Origin: Deltaproteobacteria bacterium HGW-Deltaproteobacteria-14 | Lineage (GTDB): Bacteria; Myxococcota_A; UBA9042; PHBI01 | Length of the DNA stretch: 64,000 bases | NCBI GenBank assembly: GCA_002841945.1 | Contig: PHBI01000006.1 | Location: forward strand, 1 to 64,000 | Direction of reading: 5' to 3' | Shown: piece after piece, positions 8,636-17,159 of the stretch | Layout of the letters: each line of letters starts with the position of its first letter | How positions within the stretch are numbered: the first letter of the stretch is position 1 | The notes under the pieces: generated by a model | Told to the model about the DNA's origin: nothing | The model's database searches: none | Seen by the model: only the letters and a program-made list of their open reading frames with translations | Position numbers and translations under genes: made by a program

Positions 8636-10365
8636 TCAGGCGCCTCCGCTGGGAAGACGCGGACCTCCACGCGGCGGTTCTTCGCGTGGTTGAGCGGGTC
8701 GTTGGGGTCGGCCGGGCGCGCCCAGCCCTTGCCCACCGCCGCGAACTGGTTGGGCTGTAGCGTCTTGAACTTCGCCACGATCGCCTGCTTGACCGCGTTC
8801 GCGCGGTTCTGCGACAGCTCGTTGACGAGGTTCTCGGGCACCCGCCCCTTCATGGAGCTGTCGGTGTGCCCCTCGATGACGATGCGCGCCGCGCCGTACT
8901 GCCCGGCGAGGGTCCCGATCTCGTCGACGATGAAGTCGACGTTCGGGTCGTAGAGCTCCTCGACGTCCTTGCCATCGACCTTCTTGGTCACCTTCTTGGC
9001 GAGGTCCCACGAGTTCGGGAAGAAGTGGATCACCACCGTCTTGGTCAGGATCTCGGGCGCCTCGGCCTCGATCTGCGACGCCGTGCTGGGCGCGAACTGG
9101 ACGCTGTACTCGTCCTTCTGGTCGCCGTACTTCGGCTCGGCGGCGAGCTTCTTCAGGATGGAGAAGTCGGCGATCTGGTCGAACGGGACCTTCGCCGTGA
9201 CCTGGCCGATCCGCTTGTAGAGGAAGTGGGCCGTGTTGTAGGTGCGCTCGAAGTTCGTCGGGTTGTTCTGGTTGACGAAGAACTCCATGTTTTCAGCGTG
9301 ATTCGTCCAGTGCGCGTCGCCGAGCATCCCGAGGGTGTCGGACTCGGGGATGGAGTAGCCCGACGCCATCCACTTCGAGACCTGGACCTTCGCGTCCTGC
9401 GTCTTGAGCGCGGTCATGGCGTCGAAGATGCCGCGGACGATGCCCTCGACGATGTCCGGGTGGTCCTTGGCGAAGTCGGCGCGGGCGTACCAGACGTCGG
9501 CGATGAGCTTGTTCGCGGTCTGAGTCGACACGAGGAGCTTGTTCCCCTTGATGCCGCTCAGGTTGTAGATGTCGGGGGCCCACGAGACGCAGCCGGCGAT
9601 GGAGCTGTCGGCGTTGAACGCGGCGGCCGCCTGGAAGGCGTCCTGGGTGTACTTGAAGTTCACCTCTGAGGGCTGCACGCCCGCGTTGATGAGGGCGTTG
9701 AGGACGAAGAACTGCGACGGCGAGTTCTGGGCGAGGACGACGGTCTTGCCTCGCAGATCGCTCATCGTCCTGATGGAGTCCCGCACGACGATGCCGTCGC
9801 CGCCGTTGGACCAGTCCACCTGCTGGTAGACGCGCGGCATGGTGCGCGAGTCCTTGCGGAGCCCCTCGATGAGCAGCGGCAGCATGTCGACCGTGGCCCA
9901 GCCAACGTGGACCTTGCCGGCGGCGAAGGCGTCACGCATGGCGACCGGGTCGTCGAGCAGCACGAGCTCGACCTTGAACTCCTTGCCGCCGGGGGTCTTC
10001 CACACCTTGCTCGGGGCGAAGCCCTCGTTGGCGTAGATGATCGGCGCCCAGCCGGCCCAGACGTTGATCGAGAACTTGACGGTGTTGCCGTCGTCGAGCG
10101 CCTCGTAGTCGGAGACGCCCTTGACCTCGGGCAGCTTCTCCGACGGGATGAAGTTGTACTCCTTGACCGTCGTGATGCCCGCGGAGTCCGACGCCTCGGC
10201 CTGCTGCTTGATCTTGTCGAGGTCCTCTTGGGACAGCGGCTGTGGGTTGTTCGCCGGATCCGGGGTGTCGCTCCCCTTGTTCATCTGGATCAGCGCGAAG
10301 GCCACCAAGCCGGCGACGATCACGAACAGGGCCACGAAGAATGCGGGCTTTGGCTTGGCTGCCAT
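8632..10365 (-). CDS. Membrane-tethered substrate-binding protein fused to OmpA peptidoglycan-binding domain
   Basis: A 577-residue fusion. Residues 8-28 are an uncleaved-looking hydrophobic anchor (signal-anchor, no lipobox). Residues about 90-400 form a periplasmic-binding fold like NitT/TauT binding proteins (INVWAGWAPIIYANEGF, LLDDPVAMRDAFAAGKVHVGW, RGKTVVLAQNSPSQFFVLN). Residues about 440-577 are an OmpA C-terminal domain with IEGHTDSS, LSQNRANAVK and NRRVEVRVFP, the residues that bind diaminopimelate in peptidoglycan. The protein would thus sit on the inner membrane, hold peptidoglycan and present ligand to the permease encoded next. The ATG has an AGGAGAG site. It follows pspA by 55 bases. 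Homologues with both domains are, to my knowledge, annotated as phosphate-type binding/OmpA proteins, but the ligand here is not established. Confidence 0.92.
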   Translation of the reverse strand: MAAKPKPAFFVALFVIVAGLVAFALIQMNKGSDTPDPANNPQPLSQEDLDKIKQQAEASDSAGITTVKEYNFIPSEKLPEVKGVSDYEALDDGNTVKFSINVWAGWAPIIYANEGFAPSKVWKTPGGKEFKVELVLLDDPVAMRDAFAAGKVHVGWATVDMLPLLIEGLRKDSRTMPRVYQQVDWSNGGDGIVVRDSIRTMSDLRGKTVVLAQNSPSQFFVLNALINAGVQPSEVNFKYTQDAFQAAAAFNADSSIAGCVSWAPDIYNLSGIKGNKLLVSTQTANKLIADVWYARADFAKDHPDIVEGIVRGIFDAMTALKTQDAKVQVSKWMASGYSIPESDTLGMLGDAHWTNHAENMEFFVNQNNPTNFERTYNTAHFLYKRIGQVTAKVPFDQIADFSILKKLAAEPKYGDQKDEYSVQFAPSTASQIEAEAPEILTKTVVIHFFPNSWDLAKKVTKKVDGKDVEELYDPNVDFIVDEIGTLAGQYGAARIVIEGHTDSSMKGRVPENLVNELSQNRANAVKQAIVAKFKTLQPNQFAAVGKGWARPADPNDPLNHAKNRRVEVRVFPAEAPE

Positions 10366-10420
10366 CGGGTTCTCTCCTGGATTGACTCGTCAGGGTGGCC
10401 GCGCGAGCGGGCCGGTTGGT

Positions 10421-11185
10421 TCAGGCCTGCTCGAGCTCTACCTCGACCTCACGCTCCTCGGCGGGGCCGAGCGCCTTCGCCGCGGGGGTCGCGGTGGCGG
10501 TCGCGGGGGACTTGAGGCCGAGCTCGATCTCGAGCTCCGAGAGCGCGTCCTCGGCCATCACCTGCTCCATGTGCTCCTCGGCCTCGATGCTGGCGATGCC
10601 CTCGGCCGAGAGATCCGCCGCCACCCGGGCCGTGCCGCGGTTGCGGTCGATCTTGCCCTGGATGACCTGCTCGAGCTGCCCGAAGTCGGTCGTCAGGTTG
10701 AGGTTGAAGCTCTCCGAGAGCTTGGCGATCTCCGCCTCCGCCTCGCTCATCTTGAGCTCGGAGTCGTACTTCTCGATCTTGTCGCGCACGCCGGCGAGCT
10801 GCTTGTTCGCGTGCTTTATCTTCTTGAGGTTGTTCGTGTACGCCTGCTCGTGCATCTCGAGCTGCGCGCGGTTCTCCGCGAGGTGCGCCTGCGCCTTCTT
10901 CAGCTCGAGCGCGAACTTGGCGGCGGTCTCGCGGTCGCCCGCCTTGAGGTAGGCCTTGGCTTGCGCCTGCAGCTTGGCGGCGTGCTTCTCGCCCTCCTGC
11001 ACCTGGCGGGTGACCTTCTCGACGAGCCCGCGGTACTGCTCGAGCCCGACCCGGCCCTCCTTGAGCTCCTCGACCGCCCTGTCGTACTCGTAGCGCATCT
11101 GGGCGATGGGATCCGCCTCCCAGAACACGTTGGCGAGCTTGTTCAGCTGCGCCCGCATCGCGCTCCAGAACTTCTTGAAGATCAT
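10421..11185 (-). CDS. pspA: PspA/IM30 family membrane-maintenance protein
   Basis: A 254-residue PspA/Vipp1 homologue: peripheral inner-membrane protein that polymerises on stressed membranes and belongs to the ESCRT-III fold superfamily. The N-terminal amphipathic helix (MIFKKFWSAMRAQLNKLA), the following DPIAQMRYEYDRAVEELKE segment and the long coiled-coil hairpin (about 25-200) are clear. A C-terminal acidic Ala/Pro tail of about 50 residues is extra. A GGGGGAG site precedes the ATG and a good promoter lies just upstream, so pspA is the first gene of the seven-gene operon. There is no pspF, pspB or pspC here; the partners are an ABC importer and an AAA ATPase instead. Confidence 0.95.
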   Translation of the reverse strand: MIFKKFWSAMRAQLNKLANVFWEADPIAQMRYEYDRAVEELKEGRVGLEQYRGLVEKVTRQVQEGEKHAAKLQAQAKAYLKAGDRETAAKFALELKKAQAHLAENRAQLEMHEQAYTNNLKKIKHANKQLAGVRDKIEKYDSELKMSEAEAEIAKLSESFNLNLTTDFGQLEQVIQGKIDRNRGTARVAADLSAEGIASIEAEEHMEQVMAEDALSELEIELGLKSPATATATPAAKALGPAEEREVEVELEQA

Positions 11186-11212
11186 GCCGCTCCCCCGAGG
11201 TCGTGTGGGGCG

Positions 11213-11241
11213 AAGTTACCCGCTCGCCGCGAGCCCAGCAA
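11213..11241 (-). promoter_or_regulatory. Promoter of the pspA operon
   Basis: On the minus strand TTGCTG (11241-11236), a 17-base spacer and TAACTT (11218-11213) place the start of transcription near 11206, about 21 bases before the pspA ATG. It resembles the housekeeping-type promoters found elsewhere in the window. No sigma-54 -24/-12 (GG-N10-GC with TGGC/TTGC context) was seen, unlike enterobacterial psp. Confidence 0.5.
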
Positions 11242-11263
11242 GCGCACCCGCCGAGCCTCCGGA

Positions 11264-12622
11264 TCAGGTGCCGACGGGGTCGGGCGGGCTGCTGGGATCG
11301 GCCTCCTCGGGGTGCGTATTGGTGATGACCGGGCGCCGCTCGACCCCCGCGACCACACGGATGTTGGACAGCCACACCAACACCGTGCGGATCGGCCGGC
11401 GCGTCAGCCCGCGCCCGAGCGGCGTCGCGATGAGCAGCACCGCCGCCCCGCGCAGCGCCGCCGACACCATGAAGACCTCGCGGTAGGACAGGTCCAGCCC
11501 CGTCAGCGCCGCGCTGCCGGCCAACGCCCCAGCGAGCTGCGCCAGCCCCGTGGCCGAGCTCGCCAGGGAGAAGAACTCGACGCGGCAGCTCGCCGGAGAC
11601 CCCTGGAGCAAGAGCTGGAAGGTCGCGAACTCGAACCCCGCCCACGCGACGCCGCCGAACACCTCCACGACGACCAGCCCCGGGACGGTCGGGACCAGCG
11701 CCCACGCGAGCGGCAGGCAGGCGACGAGCAGCCCCGAGCCCACCATCACCGGGCGCAAGCCGAGCCAGTGTGCGAGGGGTCCATAGAACGGGAACACCAG
11801 CGACTTCGTCAGGATCGCGACGGACGTCAGGAGCGCGTAGGTGTCGAAGTCGAGCTTCAGCTCGCGCAGCATGTAGGGGGTGAAGAACGGGACCGCGAAG
11901 TAGGCCCCGAACATCACCCCCGCGACCAGCATGGCGACCCGCCACTCGCCGGCGGTCAGCGCCCGACGCAGCCGCGCGCCGCTGCCCGCCGGGGCGTCCT
12001 GCCCCTGCGCCTCGGGCGGCGGGTCGGCGTGCAGGCGCAAGAGCACGGCGCTCGTCAGGCGCGCGACGATGCCGACCCCATAGAGGATGGCGAAGCCGCG
12101 GAACAACGCGCCGAGGTGCCGCGCGTGGTCGAGGAAGAAGCCCGCGCCGAGGTAGGCGCAGACCAGCGCGAGGTGCACCGCGGCGCTGCGCCACGCGAAC
12201 CAGCGCTCCCGCGTGCGCGCCTCGGTGAGCGACACCATCCACGCGTTCCAGACCGGCGCGATGACCGCACCCGAGGTCCAGAACAGCGTCTTGACCACCA
12301 GCAGGGGCCACAACGCGGTCTCCTGGTCGAGCGCGATGGCCACGAGGCCGAGCTGGCTCAAGGCCTGCAGCGTCGCCCCGGCCACGATCATCCGCCGGCG
12401 CCCTCCGAGCCAACGCGTGAGTGGCCCTGCGGCGAGCTGCGCCAGCGCCCCCAGGACGAGGGGGACCGTGATGAGCAGCGCCAGCGCCACGTCGCGGTGG
12501 CCGAGCTCGACGGCGAGCGCGCCGAGGTAACTCTCGGCGACGCCCAGCATCACCGCGTGGAGCATCCCGTCGGCGACGGACAGCGCGCGGGTGCGACGCA
12601 AGCTGGCTGGGGACGGGACCAA
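11264..12622 (-). CDS. Major facilitator superfamily transporter
   Basis: A 452-residue multi-pass carrier with about twelve hydrophobic helices. The MFS loop 2-3 signature is seen in GPLTRWLGGRRR and a repeat of it in GPLAHWLGLRPVM in the second half. The central loop (PPPEAQGQDAPAGSG) is hydrophilic. I prefer the TTG at 12622 because a GGGAGA site precedes it; the frame is open to a GTG at 12709, which would add 29 low-complexity residues. Substrate is unknown. It lies 78 bases upstream of pspA on the same strand, but pspA has its own promoter. The C-terminus is long and hydrophilic. Confidence 0.88.
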   Translation of the reverse strand: MVPSPASLRRTRALSVADGMLHAVMLGVAESYLGALAVELGHRDVALALLITVPLVLGALAQLAAGPLTRWLGGRRRMIVAGATLQALSQLGLVAIALDQETALWPLLVVKTLFWTSGAVIAPVWNAWMVSLTEARTRERWFAWRSAAVHLALVCAYLGAGFFLDHARHLGALFRGFAILYGVGIVARLTSAVLLRLHADPPPEAQGQDAPAGSGARLRRALTAGEWRVAMLVAGVMFGAYFAVPFFTPYMLRELKLDFDTYALLTSVAILTKSLVFPFYGPLAHWLGLRPVMVGSGLLVACLPLAWALVPTVPGLVVVEVFGGVAWAGFEFATFQLLLQGSPASCRVEFFSLASSATGLAQLAGALAGSAALTGLDLSYREVFMVSAALRGAAVLLIATPLGRGLTRRPIRTVLVWLSNIRVVAGVERRPVITNTHPEEADPSSPPDPVGT

Positions 12623-12962
12623 GCTGTCTCCCGGTGTTTCCCGCCTACCTGACCCGCTTCGCGTCGGCCAGGCGGGCCTCTCGGGCGTCCTTCGCGGGGT
12701 GCCGGGCACAGCGCCCGGGTATCGGGCGGGCCACGACGGCCGAGCTCCGTGTCCCGACCCGCCTCAGATTCGTCGGCCGCCGTCTACGCCGCCGCCGCCC
12801 ACGACGCAACCGCAATCGTCGCGCGCCACCGCCTCGCAGCGGCCGCGCTGTCCCCGACGGCGACCGTCTACGGCGTGGTCTCCGCCGGACCCGCCCATAG
12901 GGTTGTTCGCCACACCCCCGAAATGGCTCAAGGTCCCCCCCCGCCTGACCGTTTGGATCGGC
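12623..12962. other. Intergenic region between divergent MFS and REC-EAL genes
   Basis: About 340 bases with no convincing gene. Open frames cross it but show no protein-like pattern. It must carry the promoters of both divergent genes; I could not pick out a good -35/-10 pair. Confidence 0.5.
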
Positions 12963-14120
12963 GTGACCCTCACTCCCACCACCCCGCACGAGGCCCCGGC
13001 CGTCCTGTTCGTCGACGACGAGCCGGAGGTCACCGAGGGGATCGCGCGCGCCTTCCGCCGCGAGCGCTTCCGCGTCTACACCGCCAACTCGGTGGCCGAC
13101 GCCCAGGCGCTGCTGGCGCGCGAGCGGGTCCACGTCGTGGTGAGCGACGAGCAGATGCCCGAGATGCGGGGCTCCGCCTTCCTGACCGGGCTCCGCACCA
13201 GCCAGCCGGAGGTGACCCGCATCCTGCTCACCGGCCACGGCGACCTCGACACGGTCAAGGCCGCCCTCAACGAGGCGGAGATCTTCCGCTTCCTGACCAA
13301 ACCGTGTCGCCCCGACGACCTTCGCACCTCGGTCGAGGACGCCCTCGCCGCCCACGCGCGCTACCTGGCCTGGTCCGACACCGTCGAGCGCGACGCGACG
13401 GCGCAGCGCCTCAGCGCGACCTTCGACACCGCCCTCTCACGCCTGTGGCTGGCCGCCCAGCCGATCGTCACGACGGGCGGCCGGGCCGTCGCCTGGGAGT
13501 GCCTCGCCCGAGTGGCCACCCCGGACTTCCGCGGCCCCGTCGGGCTGTTCACCATGGCGCGCGACCTCGATCGGACGAGCGAGCTGGAGCGCGCGGTCCT
13601 CGCCCGGGTCGCCGACCTCGCCCACGACCTCCCGATCGGGCACGCGCTCTTCTGCAACATCGAGGCGGAGACCCTCCTCGACGACGCGCTCTACGACCCC
13701 TCGTCGCCGCTGAGCCTGGTCGCCGACAGGGTCGTCATCGAGGTCACCGAGCGCGCCCCGCTCACGAAGATCCCCGCGCTCCAGGAGCGCGTCGCGCGCC
13801 TCCGAGCGCTCGGCTTCCGGCTCGCCCTCGACGACTTCGGCGCTGGCGCCGCCGGCTTCTCCGCCCTCGCCAACCTCCGCCCCGACGTCGTCAAGTTCGA
13901 CATGGACCTCATCCGCGGCATCGAGCAGGACGCGACCAAGGAGCGCACCGTCGCGATGCTGCTCGAGCTGTGCAAGGGCCTCGGCGCGCAGGCGCTCGGC
14001 GAGGGCGTCGAGACGACCGCCGAGCGCGACAAGCTCCGCGAGCTGGGCTTCGATCTCCTCCAGGGCTACCTCTTCGGCCGCCCCGACCACCCCTTCCCGC
14101 CGGTCCTCACGGCGCCGTGA
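12963..14120 (+). CDS. Response regulator with EAL (c-di-GMP phosphodiesterase) domain
   Basis: A 385-residue two-domain signalling protein. Residues 11-125 are a receiver domain (VLFVDDEPE acidic pocket, phospho-acceptor Asp in VVVSDEQMP near residue 62, conserved Lys in FLTKPC). Residues about 155-380 form an EAL domain: WECLAR takes the place of the EAL motif (ECL), followed by a conserved Asn in FCNIEAE, IEVTER, DDFGAGAAGF, VVKFD, EGVET and the LLQGYLFGRP end. Most catalytic residues are kept, so hydrolysis of c-di-GMP is likely but not certain given the ECL variant. The GTG start has only a weak site. The last 14 bases overlap the convergent gene. Its partner kinase is not adjacent. Confidence 0.9.
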   Translation: MTLTPTTPHEAPAVLFVDDEPEVTEGIARAFRRERFRVYTANSVADAQALLARERVHVVVSDEQMPEMRGSAFLTGLRTSQPEVTRILLTGHGDLDTVKAALNEAEIFRFLTKPCRPDDLRTSVEDALAAHARYLAWSDTVERDATAQRLSATFDTALSRLWLAAQPIVTTGGRAVAWECLARVATPDFRGPVGLFTMARDLDRTSELERAVLARVADLAHDLPIGHALFCNIEAETLLDDALYDPSSPLSLVADRVVIEVTERAPLTKIPALQERVARLRALGFRLALDDFGAGAAGFSALANLRPDVVKFDMDLIRGIEQDATKERTVAMLLELCKGLGAQALGEGVETTAERDKLRELGFDLLQGYLFGRPDHPFPPVLTAP

Positions 14121-15810
14121 GGAGCTCCGGCGGGTAGACGCCGTCGATCCGGTCGGCCTGGTAGACCTGATAGCGCGCGGTCGGGTGACCGACCCGCACG
14201 TCCCAGACCACCCGCGGGCTCGCCTCGTGCGTCACCTCGACCAGGCGCGCCCCGACGTCGTCGCTCCCAGCCTCGTCATAGGCGGCGACCGTGACCAGGA
14301 CGTCGCCGTTGGCGAGCTGATCGGCGTCCCCCATGACCGGACTGTAGAACGGCGCCTCCCCGCGCCACTCCCAGACGACCTCGGCCGTCGGCGGGTCCGC
14401 CGCGTCGTCGATCGCGAGCTCGACCGCGCGGCTGTACTCCCCACCCTCCTCGAGCGGCCGGCCGAAGCCGTTGTCGAACAGCAGCACGTCGCCGCTCGCC
14501 GTCAGCTGGGCGGCGTGCGGCCCGTGAAACCACGCCCCCCCGGCCGCCAGCGTGAAGTCACCGCCCTCCCCGAGCCGCCACCGGACGGCGCCCGTCCCTC
14601 GGTCCAAGGCGACGATCTGGTGCTGGTGGCGCAGGCACACCAACATCACGCCGCGACCCGCGTCCCAGTGCAGCGCGTTGGCGTGCGACCAGTCGCGGGT
14701 CGGCGTCGCGCCGGGGTAGACGTTGTCGTAGCCGCTGTCGGTGAAGCCGGCGGCGACGTGGTGCGGATCGAGGAGATCGAGCAGCGCCCACGACGTCGCG
14801 AGGGTGCCGTCGGGCGCGATGTCGAGGACGAGGTCCCCGACGACGTTCTGGAGGCCGCCGCCCGCGACCTCGGGCGGATAGCCGTCGATGCCCCGCAGCT
14901 CCGTCGACAGGGTCAGGAGGTGCCCGTCGGGCAGCTCGAGGATGGCGTGGTGCAAGGTGTCCGCGGGGATGGCGGTGCGCTCGACGTGGCGAACGGCGCG
15001 GCCCGCCATGTCGAGCTCGGTGAGCCCCGCGCGGTCCATGTAGAGCAGGGTCCCACGCGGCGACAGGCGCACGTCGTGGACCTGCTGATCCTGGGTGAAG
15101 AGCCAGCGGGGGCGCGCCTCATGGTCGATGATCACGATCATCCCGCGCGGCCCTCCAGAGGTCGCCGAGCGTGGCAGCAGCAGCGTCAGACCCGGCGCCA
15201 CCGCGGCCGCGTCCGACGCGACCAGCGTGAACTGCGGGAGCGACGCGGGGAGCGCGTCCGTGGCGACGGTCGCCGCTTGCTGCAATGCAGCATGCCCGTC
15301 CCCGTCAACGGCCGACACCGTGACAACGAACTCGGATTCAGGCGCCAATCCGAGGATCCATACGCTGTGCTGCATCGCAAGAGCCGGCGACGTCGGGACC
15401 GCGGCCGGGGGGCCATCGCGCCCGACCTCGACCCACGTCACCCCCAACCGCGCCGGGCGGTTCGTCGTGACGCTCAAGACGCCCGCGAGGGGGTTCGTCT
15501 TGCTCGCGGTGAAGGTGACGTCGGAGAGCACGAGCGGCGCCGGCGGCGTCGCGTCGACCAGGTCCGGCGCGTCGATCCCGTCGCCATCGGCCGCGTCGGC
15601 CCCGTCGTCGGCCACCGTGTCCGTGGCAGCGTCGACCGCGACCGCGGCGTCGATCGCGGCGTCGATCGCGGCGTCACCCTGCGAGGCCGTGTCCTGAGCG
15701 GCGTCGGCGACGCCCCCGATGGCGCCCGAGCCGCCGTCTCCGCAGGCCACTCCGACGACCGCGAGCCACAGCGCCGCGCCGACGCTGGCCATTCCCCGAC
15801 CTCTTCTCAC
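14107..15810 (-). CDS. Arylsulfotransferase (ASST)-like lipoprotein
   Basis: A 567-residue exported protein. GTG at 15810 with a GGAGGA site; a lipoprotein signal ends VVGVACGDGG. Residues about 28-75 are an Asp/Ala-rich linker encoded by short tandem repeats (near 15640-15675). A fibronectin-III-like strand region follows (about 80-170), then a six-bladed beta-propeller of the ArylsulfotranS type from about 190: MIVIIDHEARPRWLF, HDVRLSPRGTLLYMD, LHHAILELPDGHLL, DWSHANALHWD, LRHQHQIVALDRGTG, WFHGPHAAQL. Several conserved His residues match those used for sulfuryl transfer between phenols in AssT. No DsbA/DsbL partner lies nearby. A non-catalytic propeller cannot be excluded. Confidence 0.82.
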   Translation of the reverse strand: MRRGRGMASVGAALWLAVVGVACGDGGSGAIGGVADAAQDTASQGDAAIDAAIDAAVAVDAATDTVADDGADAADGDGIDAPDLVDATPPAPLVLSDVTFTASKTNPLAGVLSVTTNRPARLGVTWVEVGRDGPPAAVPTSPALAMQHSVWILGLAPESEFVVTVSAVDGDGHAALQQAATVATDALPASLPQFTLVASDAAAVAPGLTLLLPRSATSGGPRGMIVIIDHEARPRWLFTQDQQVHDVRLSPRGTLLYMDRAGLTELDMAGRAVRHVERTAIPADTLHHAILELPDGHLLTLSTELRGIDGYPPEVAGGGLQNVVGDLVLDIAPDGTLATSWALLDLLDPHHVAAGFTDSGYDNVYPGATPTRDWSHANALHWDAGRGVMLVCLRHQHQIVALDRGTGAVRWRLGEGGDFTLAAGGAWFHGPHAAQLTASGDVLLFDNGFGRPLEEGGEYSRAVELAIDDAADPPTAEVVWEWRGEAPFYSPVMGDADQLANGDVLVTVAAYDEAGSDDVGARLVEVTHEASPRVVWDVRVGHPTARYQVYQADRIDGVYPPELLTAP

Positions 15811-15932
15811 GCGCTCCTCCGACGTTCACGAGCGGCGGCGCGCAGGCGCACCGTCCGGCCACGCTACCGTCGGGCCGCGCCCCGGCGCAAGGCGGCCCCC
15901 CTCGGGGGGCGAAGGCGCCCACATCGTCGTTG

Positions 15933-15961
15933 TTGACGTCCCGAGCGCAGCCCGGTATTGC
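15933..15961 (+). promoter_or_regulatory. Putative promoter of the gcvT-gcvH-gcvPA operon
   Basis: TTGACG (15933-15938), 17 bases, TATTGC (15956-15961). Transcription would start near 15968, leaving a leader of about 70 bases before gcvT. The leader was checked for glycine riboswitch signatures and none was convincing. Confidence 0.45.
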
Positions 15962-16036
15962 CCGCGGAGCAGCCCTGGGAGCCGCGCGACTGGCCCGAGT
16001 CGATGGGCGGCTGAACGCCGCCAAAGGAGAGTGGCC

Positions 16037-17122
16037 GTGAGCCCCAATCGCACCCCGCTCTACGACGTTCACGTGCGCCTCGGCGCCCGCATCGTAGACT
16101 TCGCGGGCTTCGAGATGCCCGTTCAATACAGCGGGATCCTCGCCGAGCATCAGCGGGTGCGCGAGCAGGTCGGCCTCTTCGACGTCAGCCACATGGGCGA
16201 GGTCCGCGTCCGCGGGCCCGAGGCGCTCGACGTGGTCAACCGCCTCATCACCAATGATCTGCACCGCGTCTCGGACGGCCGCGCGCTCTACACCTGCATG
16301 TGCGCCGAGGACGGCACCATCGTCGACGACATGATCGTGTACCGCCTCGGCCCCGAGGAGGTGTTCATCTGCGTCAACGCCTCGAACGCGGCGACGGACT
16401 TCGCGCACATGCTGGCCCACGCCGACGGCGACGCGACCCTCGAGGACGAGGGCGACGCCTGGTCGCAGATCGCCGTTCAGGGCCCGAAGGCGCCCGAGCT
16501 GCTCGAGCGTGTCTTCGGCCCCGAGCTCGCGGCCCTGAAGCCCTTCCGCCTGCGCGAGGCCCGCTTCGACGGCGCGACGGTGTACTACGCCACGACCGGC
16601 TACACCGGCGAGCGCGGCGCCGAGATCTACCTCCCCAACAGCAGCGCGGTGGCCCTGTGGGAGGCCCTCGAGGAGGCCGGCGGCGACCTCGGGGTCGGCC
16701 CCGTCGGCCTCGGCGCCCGCGACACGCTGCGCCTCGAGATGGGCTACTGCCTCTACGGCAACGACATCGACCGCACGACCACCCCGCTCGAGGCCGGCCT
16801 CGCCTGGGTGACGCGGCTCGACAAGCCGGCCTTCGTCGGCAAGGACGCGATCGCGCGGCAGCTCGCCGCCGGCGTCCCGCGCAAGCTGGTCGGGCTCGAG
16901 GTCGGTGACCGCGGGATCCCCCGCCACGGCTACGCCGTGCTGCACCGCGACGACGTCGTCGGCGCGGTGACCTCCGGGACGCGGTCGCCGACGACGGGTC
17001 GCGACATCGCGCTCGCCTATGTCCCGACCTCGCTCTCCGAGGTCGGCACCGAGCTCACGGTCGACGTGCGCGGCAAGGGCAAGCCGGCCCGCGTCGTGCC
17101 GGTCCCGTTCCTGGCGCGCTGA
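16037..17122 (+). CDS. gcvT: Glycine cleavage system T protein (aminomethyltransferase)
   Basis: A 361-residue GcvT. It takes the aminomethyl group from lipoylated H protein, releases ammonia and forms 5,10-methylene-tetrahydrofolate. Family motifs are clear: GARIVDFAGFEMPVQY, DVSHMGEVRVRG, TGYTGERGAEIYL, GLGARDTLRLEMGYCLYGND, GVPRKLVGLEV and a C-terminal RARVVPVPF-like end. Length is normal. The GTG start has an AGGAGA site; an upstream in-frame extension has no support. gcvH follows after 37 bases, so they are co-transcribed. Confidence 0.97.
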   Translation: MSPNRTPLYDVHVRLGARIVDFAGFEMPVQYSGILAEHQRVREQVGLFDVSHMGEVRVRGPEALDVVNRLITNDLHRVSDGRALYTCMCAEDGTIVDDMIVYRLGPEEVFICVNASNAATDFAHMLAHADGDATLEDEGDAWSQIAVQGPKAPELLERVFGPELAALKPFRLREARFDGATVYYATTGYTGERGAEIYLPNSSAVALWEALEEAGGDLGVGPVGLGARDTLRLEMGYCLYGNDIDRTTTPLEAGLAWVTRLDKPAFVGKDAIARQLAAGVPRKLVGLEVGDRGIPRHGYAVLHRDDVVGAVTSGTRSPTTGRDIALAYVPTSLSEVGTELTVDVRGKGKPARVVPVPFLAR

Positions 17123-17159
17123 GCGCCGCCCCCTTTTCCCCCGCACGAGGAGCGCCCCG

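Noticed and set aside
10121..12652. Plus-strand open frame of 843 codons
   Set aside because: Antisense to pspA and the MFS gene, low-complexity, no motifs.
15640..15675. Short tandem repeats as a CRISPR or mobile-element signal
   Set aside because: They are in-frame codons for an Asp/Ala linker of a lipoprotein.
15962..16036. Possible glycine riboswitch upstream of gcvT
   Set aside because: The leader of about 70 bases is too short for a tandem aptamer, and the conserved single-aptamer motifs could not be found.
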